NCBI GenBank assembly: GCA_032622095.1
Contig: CP136064.1
Coordinates: forward strand, 196,945,948 to 197,009,947
Direction of reading: 5' to 3'
DNA: 64,000 nucleotides
Origin: Siphonodentalium dalli
Taxonomy: Eukaryota > Mollusca > Scaphopoda > Gadilida > Siphonodentaliidae
In this document: positions 23,700-33,349 of the stretch, piece by piece
Layout of the letters: every line of letters begins with the position of its first letter
How positions within the stretch are numbered: the first letter of the stretch is position 1
Notes under the pieces: model-generated
Told to the model about the DNA's origin: nothing
The model's database searches: none
Seen by the model: only the letters and a program-made list of their open reading frames with translations
Made by a program: the position numbers and the translations under genes

Positions 23700-24658
23700 T
23701 TAAGGGTCAGACGCACGTTTTGCCAAAATTTCCTGGTATTTCAAAATGTATTTTCTCTAAATCTATCAGGAATATCTTTGTGAAATTTTGTACAAGAGAT
23801 TATTGTGGTACCATACATAAGAACCATTGGACATTTGGTTATTATAATCTCATTTACTTTACTTTTATGGCATGAAAAATCTTTAAAATTTCACTGTGTT
23901 CAGGTACTACTGTAAAAAAAAAAAATTCGAAAGTGCATTTCATATATACATGATATCATATCTGAAGATCATGAGAGGAGACTTAATTTTTCTTGATTCA
24001 TGAAATTAAATGATTATTTTCATTCAGAAAGACAACTACCATAAATAAATTTTGTATTATTGAGAATTTTCATGCCATTCTTGTTGGTCATTGAAAAATT
24101 GGGCTCAGTTGAGTTCTGGGTCATGGGTTCATAACCAAGTTAAATCTGACCACCATATCTCTTAACACTGTGGCCTAATTTCTGTTGATTGCTCCCTGCT
24201 TGAGTGGACAGCACCACATTTGAACTTTTGTTTTCATTGGGCTGGCATATTTGTGACTGCTTTATTCTTCATTATAATACATGGGGTATGATGCTATAAT
24301 ATGCAATTAAAAAGCTAACTCAACATTATGATACAAATGGAGCCTCCTCTCATGGAGTCAAGACAATAAGCTATTTGATGGTTGACATGTTGTTTGAAAT
24401 AATAAATTTTTCTGGCAGTTCTCGGTACCTAAAGGGACAGAAACGAAACAAATATTTTCAACCTCTCAGATGTATTAAAATCCATTATTGTTATTGTCTC
24501 TTTATAATTGCTCTGATTCTATATATAATGAAAATTATCATATGTAAAATTCAAGATTTTTCACCAGATAGATCCAGAGAAATTCTTTGTTGAAAATCAC
24601 TTGCCATTTCTGGCTGGATTTACTGTGATTTATGCAAAACGTGCGTCTCCCCCTTTAA
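23700..24658. mobile_element. TTAA-flanked element with CAGACGCACGTTTTGC ends
   Basis: TTAA at 23700-23703 and 24655-24658. The left end is GGGTCAGACGCACGTTTTGCC and the right end GCAAAACGTGCGTCTCCCCC, a clear terminal inverted repeat of about 20 bp. The body is about 950 bp, AT-rich and noncoding. The Harbinger element starts immediately after its right TTAA, so the two insertions abut. Confidence 0.72.
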
Positions 24659-24679
24659 GCCCCAGTCACACCAAAAGTA

Positions 24680-25150
24680 CGTTTTGCTCGTTGGCGCTCG
24701 TTTGTGAAAATTGGTGAAATTTTACAGAAATGCACGTTTTGGCTCGTTTCGGGTGAAATGTAGCAATTTTGTCCGCTTTCACGTTTCTGTCACGTGTAAT
24801 TACGTTTGTATCACTTACGAATTACGTTCGTCTGGTTGTTATTACGTTTATAGTCAGTTGCAGTCTCGTTTTGGTAGATACGTTTGGCTCGTTTGTATTT
24901 CGGTCGTATCTCGTATGTATTTCGTTTTTATCGTTTTATTACGTTTGTGTCACGTTTGAATCACGTTTTTGTTACGTTTTGTTACGTTTGTCTCGTTTAT
25001 TACGTTTATACTCGTTTCTTGTCTCGCTCGTGATACGTTCGTTTCTCGTGTAACTCGTTCTGTACGTTCGTTGCGTTTCTAACTCGCTGTTCTCTCGCTC
25101 TGCACGTTGCCCTCGTTTTTTGTCTCGTTTGTGTTTCGCTTCATCTCGTT
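24680..25150. promoter_or_regulatory. Left subterminal repeats (ACGTTT / CTCGTTT)
   Basis: About 470 bp in which TACGTTT, CACGTTT and CTCGTTT words recur every 10-20 bases on the plus strand, next to the left terminus. The mirror arrangement at the right end (AACGA, ACGAAA) suggests multiple binding sites for the transposase or its MADF partner. Function is inferred from position and symmetry only. Confidence 0.55.
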
Positions 25151-25269
25151 CTCTGGATCCATATATATATATATATAGCTGCTGGGCAGCAGATTTGCAT
25201 CATTTGTATTCCGATTTTCTACATAGCCAGAGATATTGTTCCTTCTTTTTTCTAAAATTTTGAAATAAA

Positions 25270-26568
25270 ATGGCAAATATTCATCAACTTCAACAGCTTC
25301 AGCTAATGAATGCAGCACTTCAATTAAATGCCAATGATTTACAGAATGCTGCTGGAGTCCATAACTTGATCCAGCAAAGACGAAGAAGAAGAAGAAGGAG
25401 GGACAGAACTGTGTGGGTGAGGCCCTGGCTGCAAAGACGTGTACAACATGGCCAGTATGAGAAGCTCATGGCAGAGTTAGAAACTGAAGATCCAGCTGGT
25501 TATAAGAATTACATCCGAATTGATCCTGCATTTTTTAATGAACTGGTGCACAGAGTGGGGCCCAGGATCCAAAGAGCTGGTAACAACTACAGAAAACCAC
25601 TGGAGCCAGGGCAGATGATTGCCATGACACTCAGGTACCTTGCCTCAGGCCAGAGTTACCACAGTCTGATGTATGCATTCCGTGTAGCCCACAATACTAT
25701 ATCTGGTTTTGTGAAAGAAGTCTTCCAGGCAATCTGTGATGAATATAAAGATGATGTCATCTCCACCCCTCATACCCCACAGCGATGGAGGCAAGTTGCA
25801 GAACTATTTTCAACCAGATGGAACTGTGAGAATACCATAGATGGTAAACATGTGGCAATAAGAAAACCAAACAATGCTGGATCCCACTTCTTCAACTACA
25901 AGAGATATCATTCAATCCTGTTGTTGGCTATAGTTGATGCTGACTACAAATTCATTTGGCTAGATGCTGGTGCCAATAAAGCCTGTTCTGATGCCCAGAT
26001 TTACAACCACTCTGACATCAAGGAAGCTTTGGAAAACAACTCTATTGGTCTTCCACCAGATCAGGCACTTCCAGGAGATAATGTGGACATTACTTTTTTC
26101 TTGATTGGGGATGATGCCTTTGGATTATCAAAGAGAATGATGAAGCCTTTTGGACATCGCAACCTGACTTGTGAAGAACGAATATACAACTACAGGATTT
26201 CTCGGGCCCGAAGGGTAGTAGAAAATGCATTTGGTATACTGGTGAGCAGATTTCGCTGTCTCCTGACTACAATGTTACAAGATCATGAAACTGTGGCACT
26301 TATTACCATGGCCTGCTGTGTGCTGCACAACATTATCAGGTTGAGATACCCAGCTCTGCACACTGACCTGATAGACAGAGAGGATGCCGACCATAATGTG
26401 ATTCCCGGGGCTTGGAGGCGTGGGGCCAATTTGGATGATATAACCGTAACACTACGTGGAAACACAGCCAACAAGCATGCAAAGGTTCAGAGACTGCTTT
26501 TGAAACATTACTACAATTCTCCAGCAGGTTCAGTTCCATGGCAGAATCAAATGGTTTTAAACAATTGA
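25270..26568 (+). CDS. Harbinger DDE transposase
   Basis: A 432-residue single-exon protein that cuts and joins transposon ends. After a Gln-rich start and an Arg-rich tract (about residues 36-46, probably DNA or nuclear contact) comes an N-terminal helical region with TLRYLASGQSY (120-130), then a DDE superfamily-4 endonuclease core. Likely catalytic or core residues are Asp191 in TIDGKHVAI, Asp241 in CSDAQIYNHS, Asp281 in IGDDAFGL and Glu318 in RRVVENAFGIL. The family signature CCVLHNI follows at about 349-355. There are no stops or frameshifts, and length is normal for the family. Start chosen at 25270 as the first ATG, preceded by an AT-rich leader. It probably needs the MADF-like protein encoded convergently. 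Confidence 0.93.
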   Translation: MANIHQLQQLQLMNAALQLNANDLQNAAGVHNLIQQRRRRRRRRDRTVWVRPWLQRRVQHGQYEKLMAELETEDPAGYKNYIRIDPAFFNELVHRVGPRIQRAGNNYRKPLEPGQMIAMTLRYLASGQSYHSLMYAFRVAHNTISGFVKEVFQAICDEYKDDVISTPHTPQRWRQVAELFSTRWNCENTIDGKHVAIRKPNNAGSHFFNYKRYHSILLLAIVDADYKFIWLDAGANKACSDAQIYNHSDIKEALENNSIGLPPDQALPGDNVDITFFLIGDDAFGLSKRMMKPFGHRNLTCEERIYNYRISRARRVVENAFGILVSRFRCLLTTMLQDHETVALITMACCVLHNIIRLRYPALHTDLIDREDADHNVIPGAWRRGANLDDITVTLRGNTANKHAKVQRLLLKHYYNSPAGSVPWQNQMVLNN

Positions 26569-26774
26569 ACTGTATTGTTATTTGACTGAAAGAGCTAGAA
26601 CTAGTAGAACTTACTTCAGTGAACACTGTACCAGTATTGTGTATAAAGTGAATTGTTATTAAACTGAAACAGAAAAAGTCTTCAGTTTGTCTTTTGTCAG
26701 TATTAAATAAGTTTGTAGTGAATGTTTAAATAAATTGATTTTGTTGGTTTTCGAATTAAAATATGATTACCTAT

Positions 26775-27022
26775 TTAACCCTTTGACCCCTGCATCTCTG
26801 ATATGGTATATCCATTCACCTATCGGTAACATAAAATGCAGCAGTCCATTGTGTGTTGGAAGGGTACAACAATTAGTATCTTCAAGCTACCGCCCTTTGG
26901 CGGTAGCTGGAATATATTAATTGCTCCACCCTTCAAACTCACTTGTTTGTTTGTGAACACTACGTCAGTGGTACAACAAGTCAGCAGACCGTTAAACCGG
27001 TCTGTCGGGTTCAAAGGGTTAA
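26775..27022. mobile_element. TTAA-flanked MITE nested inside the Harbinger element
   Basis: TTAA at 26775-26778 and 27019-27022 with inverted ends CCCTTTGACCC and GGGTTCAAAGGG. It contains a perfect 9-bp hairpin GCTACCGCC..GGCGGTAGC at 26887-26908. It lies in the gap between the two convergent transposon genes without breaking either. Confidence 0.7.
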
Positions 27023-27351
27023 TTTTTTTTTTCTTCTCAAAATTGAACTTGTATTTGGCTGGTATAGTGGAGAGTGGATGTTATGTAAGGACTTGGGCGA
27101 CTAAATCTCGTTCGAAAAATAAAAAAAATATATTTTAGATTGTATTTGGGATTTCATTTTCAAATCAGTTGAGTTTACTTTGAGAATACAAGTCAATGAC
27201 ATTTTCAATTTCAATTCAATTATAAACTTTAATTTCAACATTTCGTTTTATTCTACGTGTTATACATGTCAACATTCTTATTGTCATTGAGATGATAATT
27301 GACTTCATAAGCAGCTTAGTTGATGAGGTTTCTTTCAAACATTTCACGACT

Positions 27352-29517
27352 TCACATGAATGACTGACTATACTGATTACTTGTATTTGTTGAGGTAGTT
27401 GACACGATAATAGTATCCTCATTCAGCATTCCAGTAAAAGAAGAAGATGGCACACAAGTAGGCACACTTGGTTGAGGTGTTTCAAGTTGTTGTACTGACA
27501 CAATATTTTGAGAGGGGTATTCCTGGTAATATGACGAAGATGACTGTCCTACTGTGGTTGGGACTGTTGACTCTGCAACACTACTGGCGGTGGTCACTAT
27601 TGCTTGGTTATACAAAAAACTCGAGACCCCAGATATATTTGACATGTGCACTTCGGGTGTGTGGAGGACAGGTGTGGCGGTGGGTCCCTGTGGCGCTCCA
27701 TCATCTCCCCAGCTTACTGGTGTTTGTAATTCTATCATAGCATCGCAGCTTTGTGGACGGACAGGTGGTGATAGCTGTCTGCGGCTGCTCTGTTGTGCTG
27801 TTGATATGGGCTGAAAGAGTGATGTCCTGGGTGTGGTGAAATTTGCAATATTCTGTGATTTACGCATGTATTTATCGAGGAGTTGGAAGGCTTCATTTTG
27901 ATACGCAAGCCAGAAAGACTGGTCGATGCTTTCAAGTTGGCTGGTGATGTAATTCCCAAATACGAGGCGTGGTGACTGGGCTTGCTTCGTTAAGGTCTCC
28001 AGCATTGTACTTAGCCGCCCCTGAAGTTGCTGCGATTTTTGCACGTTTCTCATGAGAGTTCGGGCGAGTTCCTCATCTTTTTTGTCCTGGATTGCGGAAC
28101 GTCTTTGCCTCTTTGTTCCTGGTTTTGGTTGGGTGTCATCATCAGCCCCAGTTTGTGGGTTGGGGGGTTGTGTGGGTGGTTGACTGGCTTCCATATCCTC
28201 CCCTTCCCCATCGCTGTCGCTCAGTTGACTGAATGGAGAGTCTTGAGTAGCTACACTCTCCTGGGTGGCTTTGGTGGGTTGCGTGCTGGTTGAGGTGCCG
28301 CTCGTGCCTTGTTGAGACCCAACACTCTTCCTTTCCTGGTAGCTGTATTTGAGCTGGAAATACAAATTATATTATAATTATAAAATATGATAAGTATCAA
28401 TTACTTTCTATTCAATTGTACAGTCCTGCATTACTGTACTTCTATAAAAATTATTTCTATATTTATATTTATATTTATATTATATTTCTATTTATATCTA
28501 TATTTATATTTATATTTTATATATATATATTTCTAAAAGTATACTTCTATAACAATTATTTGAAAATATTAAATATTTTAAGATTTGCTTACAAATATCT
28601 CAATATTGACAATTTTACTAGTACGGCAGGTCATATTTTATTTTATTTTTTATTTTTTAACAATATAACTTATATACTTACTTTGCAACCTTGTCTCTTA
28701 GTTATTCGCCCGATCTTCCCAGACATAAAGCGGCATTTCTGTACTACCCACTCCTGACGTTCTGTAAGGACTTGGGCGCCTGACCCTGATGGGAGGTTGG
28801 TTAATTTCCCAAACTGTGATCGTATATTCTTGTACCATCTTTGGACATCATCTCCTAAAGAAAATAATAGATAATTCATCATTTTTTTTGTGTGTTTGAC
28901 AAAAAAGAAATAAACGTTATCATCGATATGTAAAGTATTTTTCAATACAACTGAATTGAACTTACCACTGATCCCCAATTCTGCTCCCTTCAACTCCCAA
29001 AGGGCAGCTTTCTCCTCCTTGTTCTTGAATGCTTTGCTGCCAGAATTCCAAAGCATGGGGTGGTCCTCTAACCATACTATGAGCTGCTCCTCTTGTTCCT
29101 CTGACAGGTGCACAGGGACAGCACGCTTCTTGCCCTTGCCTTTGCCTAAATACAGATAAATGTGAATACTATAAGTGAAAATTAAATAAAAAATTAATAT
29201 TTCCGAAAAATTGATTAGTACACATAATAAAAAAGTAAACAATTACAAAACCTACCTTTATTGGAAGTGTCTGTTGGCTGGGTTGGCTCTTGGGGCTGTC
29301 CCGGGGTTATATCTTCTTCGTCACCCTCACTGCCGTCTTGGCCCTCGACAGGAGGAGAAGGTTGGATCGTGCTGGTGTCAGCTGCTGGAGCTGGGCTGGT
29401 ACTGACATCAACCTCCATGGTGGATTCTTCTTGTTCAACCACCTCCTTCTGGCGTTTGGCCTTGGGGGCTCTCTTGGTGGTGTGTTTTGCGGTTTTGGTG
29501 GTCTTCTTTGGACCCAT
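27352..29517 (-). CDS. MADF-like DNA-binding protein of the Harbinger element (4 exons)
   Basis: Spliced gene read on the minus strand. Exons 29517-29256, 29145-28966, 28854-28682 and 28353-27352, all with GT..AG borders and compatible phases, total 1617 nt, giving 538 residues plus stop. The protein starts with a Lys-rich, probably nuclear-localising segment and an acidic/Pro stretch (about 1-87). A MADF/Myb-like domain (about 97-185) follows, with LIVWLEDHPMLWN, AALWELKGAELGISG and VQRWYKNIRSQFGKL giving the spaced tryptophans, then a long Ser/Thr/Gln-rich tail. In Harbinger elements such a protein binds transposon ends and brings transposase into the nucleus. It is convergent with the transposase and shows no lesions. 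Confidence 0.82.
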
Positions 29518-29649
29518 AGTATCCAGAGATGTTAATACAGAATGTAAACTATCAAAAAGAAATCTGCTGTAGTGTTGTTGAATTTCAAATACAATATGAA
29601 ATAACGGGAAACGTATTTGTATTTATACATGCCAGATTCGAACGACAGA

Positions 29650-30300
29650 AACACGTGATCCAAGCGTAGCCAATGAGAGTCTAACGAAGGCTGCGAGCCA
29701 AAAGAAACGACCCCACTGTGCGAGATTGATGCGAGACTAATGCGAGACTCATGCGAGACACATGCGAAATACATGCGAGCTATGCGAGATACCTGCGAGA
29801 CTCCGAGCGAGTAAAAAAACACAAAACACAGTTCATTCGTACCATGCGAGACACCAACGAAATAGGAACGAAATAAAAACGACACATACGCATTTAATAC
29901 GAGTAATGCGAGATTCTTTGACAGCAGTCAGAACGAGTGTAAAAACAGAAATATGAACGAAATATGAACGTACTTGAATGAGTCAAAACGTGCAATACTC
30001 AATACATACGAAACACAAACGTACCGACAAATCATTACTCGTTCAAGTCACGCATGGCTCGTTGCATTTCGTTGTTTCTCGTTTATATCTCGTTTAAGAC
30101 TCTTTCATGATACGTTACTTTTACGTTTTGCTCGTATGGATTATTTTTTCCAGAACGAGCAATACTTTGAAACAGTTTGAAGTTTCAACTCGCACGATTT
30201 TTAGGTGTTCGTTCAACTACGTTCAAGTGCGTTTAACTGCGTTTCTTACACGTTCGGCTCGCAAGTAACTTCGTTTCCCCATTTTTCGAACGAGAGGCAT
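29650..30300. promoter_or_regulatory. Right subterminal repeats (AACGA / CTCGTTT)
   Basis: About 650 bp rich in GCGAGA, AACGAAA and ACGAG words, switching to CTCGTTT and ACGTTT nearer the end. It mirrors the left subterminal region of the same transposon. Probably protein-binding repeats plus the promoter of the MADF-like gene; inferred only. Confidence 0.5.
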
Positions 30301-31025
30301 GCGAACGCTCGGTGTGACTGGGGCTTAAGATACACACAAGGACGTGGTCCAAATTTGAACTAAATCTACTTATGAGTGAAATGTTATAAACGAGCGAAAA
30401 TCATGTAAGAATTACAGAGACTGTGATTAATATATAGCACTACATTTTACCTCAACCATAAATGGAATCTTCATATTGGTTGAGAACTGTGTACTATATT
30501 GGTATTGCATCCATTCCAATGTAAAATAATTGTCCAATGGTCTATATAACCTGTCATAAATTATCGTTGGATCGAATATTTATGCTGATGCATGGGATAA
30601 CAGAGGGAGTTGTTCTGGGTCCATTCTGGTTTTTAATTATTACTGTTTCGGGATTTGGTTCAGCAAATATTTTCACAGCGGTCGTTAAACGAGTCACAAT
30701 GATATGCGCATTGACAGCATTCATAAGAGTTTACCCCGACATATTCTAATTAACTGGTCAAACTAGTCATTGAGTTGATGTAAACATATTTTATTTGCAT
30801 CCATAATTAAAGCAGGGGATTGAGGCACAAGTTACAAAACGTATCTTGGTCTCGCTCCCGACAATAATAAAGTCATTGAGTTGCAGTATAGTTGACACGT
30901 AAAAAGCTGACATCGATGCGAAACATTCTTAGTACAAAAGGAACAAATTAAACTTAATGGAATACGATTAATTAATTTCCCATTTTTACAGATTAGAATC
31001 CACACGAAACATGTATATGACTTAC

Positions 31026-31133
31026 CAGATGGAGATGAAGTTCGGCTTCCTCCAGTGGATATCGTGTACCTTTGACATAACTCATGAGCGCTAGCTCTGT
31101 CGGCTAGAGGTTCAGCGTCGAGGTACTGGGAAT
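31026..31133 (-). CDS. Linker exon of lectin/PAN gene copy B
   Basis: Minus-strand paralogue of 2288-2395: 108 bp, acceptor tttctag before 31133, donor ctg|gtaagt after 31026, phase 1 both sides. It encodes SQYLDAEPLADRASAHELC and a serine-rich tail, differing from copy A by about one internal residue plus the codon at the acceptor junction. Flanking intron sequence (about 30420-31020) also matches copy A (about 2400-2830), showing that the duplicated block includes introns. No stop or frameshift is seen. Confidence 0.68.
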
Positions 31134-33349
31134 CTAGAAAGAGGACCCGAAATAGAGAATTGGTTGCAACTCACTCGCGGATGGCTACTAGCAGCTTGTG
31201 GTATGGGTTTAATACGTGTACATATATATGAATACAAAAATGGAGTAACTGTTCAAGAGGGGATCTATTAACCGCGATAGAAAACATTTCAAAAGTTTCG
31301 GTTACTGTTAATCTGTGAAATGTCGAGCAACCCTGCTAGTATGTAAAATGATTATATACCACATCTAAAGTAGAGAACTGCGGATTCCGCATATATGATA
31401 GCCACGAAGTACCACCATGTGAGAGTCATCGTGAATATGGTATACAAGTATGGGGCCATAGCGGTCAAACTGGTATAGTTGTATCTTCTACCAAAAAAAT
31501 CTACTCCGATTATAAACAACGCAAAATATAACTCAAACACCGAACTTCTTTTCCGAAAATCGAAAATTCTCAAGTTAAACGATCTTTATGTTCTTCAAAT
31601 CACAGTTTGTGTACGCGATTGGAAAATCGCATGCACGCCCAAATCTTTCAATAATTTCTTTTACAAGACAAGATAAAACGAAAAAAGGTTACTCGTCAAA
31701 AGGGAACTCTTGTATATGAGAAGCCCCGAAACAAAACAATCAAGAACCTTCCACATTTTCACTCACTTCCCACGTGTTTGGAATCGCATTGACAGTGACC
31801 CAAGAGAACAATGTAGCAAGGGGAAATTTAAAGGGACGAGCGGCCTTCGTTATAGGTTATAATTTAGAAGTAACATTACCAAATTATGATAATTTCCTCA
31901 AGAATATACTAATAGTATAGCATAATGATGATATGAATGCGATATTATTCACAAAACATGTTTTGTGTCCGAGAAAATACAGGTCGACTGTTGTTTAGTT
32001 TCTCGCAAAAAGCGCAGTGGATTGTTTATGAGATGAGTCACGATATTGCGCCATTTCCTTATTTAGATTCGCGCGCTTTACGTCGGTTGTAAAACTCCTA
32101 ATTCGGTGCGCTTACAACTTACAATACGACTCATGTAATATTGTTTATTTGGTATGTATTACCATATATAGGTTAGGAGAAAATACTAACTGGATTGAAA
32201 AATATTCATCTCTTTGCGAGAACAATTATATTATGTACAAGTTTTCTGTCTGATAATTTCCCAATAATGAATTAACGTGGATTAGCTTCATTTTGAACTG
32301 ACGGCGGTTAGAAAGGGTAAAATTTGACGTGATTTGAATGCGATTATTGATGGTGCCAATAATTTTATCTACACATTCTACAGTGCAACCGAACATTTTC
32401 ATTGGACTGATTCGTGCGCGTCAATCAACGCGATGCCGAATATATAGTTTTGGACATTTGTAACGTAACTTGTTTTATCATATGAATCAATCATTATTTA
32501 CGTTGGAAAGTATGTCATAAATCAATTTCATATGAATTACTAGTTCATATCACCTGCCGATAATTTGATTTGGCTTGTTGACATAAAGTGTGTTCTGAAT
32601 GGTTGAATGGCAGCCGGGGCCGAGCCGCATTTCTAACTAAATGCAGGTAAAATTCGTGCGCGTCAATCAACGCGATGCCGAAATTCTCGCAATTATAATC
32701 TTGAAATATATAGTTTTGGACATTGTTATACGATAAATAGAATATGTAATTCGTATTTATCTAATAAACATACGATATAATGTCACAAACTGAGAACAGA
32801 ATAGCGCACTATATCTTCGCGTGCATATTATTTCTGCTAGTTACCAGGTGTGATCGGGCTTCCGGTGCAATGAAGTGACGTCACATTAACCTTTTGATGC
32901 CGATGTCATATAGCTATTTAGTGATTTGTGTGCGTTTTGGACATCATAATCAATTTATAGGCGTCATATGATAAATAGAATATGTAATTCGTGTTTCTCT
33001 CATATGATATTTATGAAACTCGTCACGAATTTTCAGTTTTCTCTCGCCAGAGGCTCGAGAAAACTGAAAATTCTTAAACTCGTTTCATAAATATCATATG
33101 AGAGAAACACTCATTTCATATCCTCTATATATGTGTGTTTATATAACCAAGGTACGAACATGACAATATCATGCAATCTACGCGATAGTTATGATTTATA
33201 TAAGAACGACATCTGTCTATTATATAATATTCTTTCTGTTTGTGGCGGTTTTAGTGGATGTGACTATTTAAAAACTTATATCCTCAGGGAAGACCGCCCG
33301 TATCTTTAAAAGAATAATAAGTGACAACTTTGTAGCATTCTATGCGGAA
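31134..33349. other. Intron of lectin copy B, proximal part
   Basis: Contains a fragment (31828-31975) of the repeat family found at 59186-60197, a duplicated GTGCGCGTCAATCAACGCGATGCCGAA block (32414 and 32656), and the hairpin at 32992-33109. No exon recognised. Confidence 0.4.
32992..33109. repeat. Hairpin TTTCTCTCATATGATATTTATGAAAC
   Basis: Near-perfect inverted repeat with arms of about 55 bp (32992-33047 and 33053-33109) and a loop of a few bases. Probably a short foldback MITE in an intron of lectin copy B. Confidence 0.7.

Larger units (their letters stand above)
24659..30324. mobile_element. PIF/Harbinger-type DNA transposon, apparently complete
   Basis: A 5.67-kb element with inverted ends: GCCCCAGTCACACC at 24659 and GGTGTGACTGGGGC ending at 30324. 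TTAA lies on both outer sides (24655-24658 and 30325-30328). A 3-bp TAA or TTA duplication, usual for Harbinger, cannot be told apart from this 4-mer. Inside are an intact transposase gene (+), an intact spliced MADF-like gene (-, convergent with it) and long subterminal regions of repeated CGTTT/AAACG words. The two-gene layout, transposase plus a Myb/SANT/MADF DNA-binding partner, is the hallmark of the superfamily. It is inserted in the linker-PAN intron of lectin copy B. Confidence 0.88.

Noticed and set aside
24769-25318. Serine/valine/phenylalanine-rich frames left of the transposase
   Set aside because: Translation of subterminal CGTTT repeats or antisense to the transposase start.
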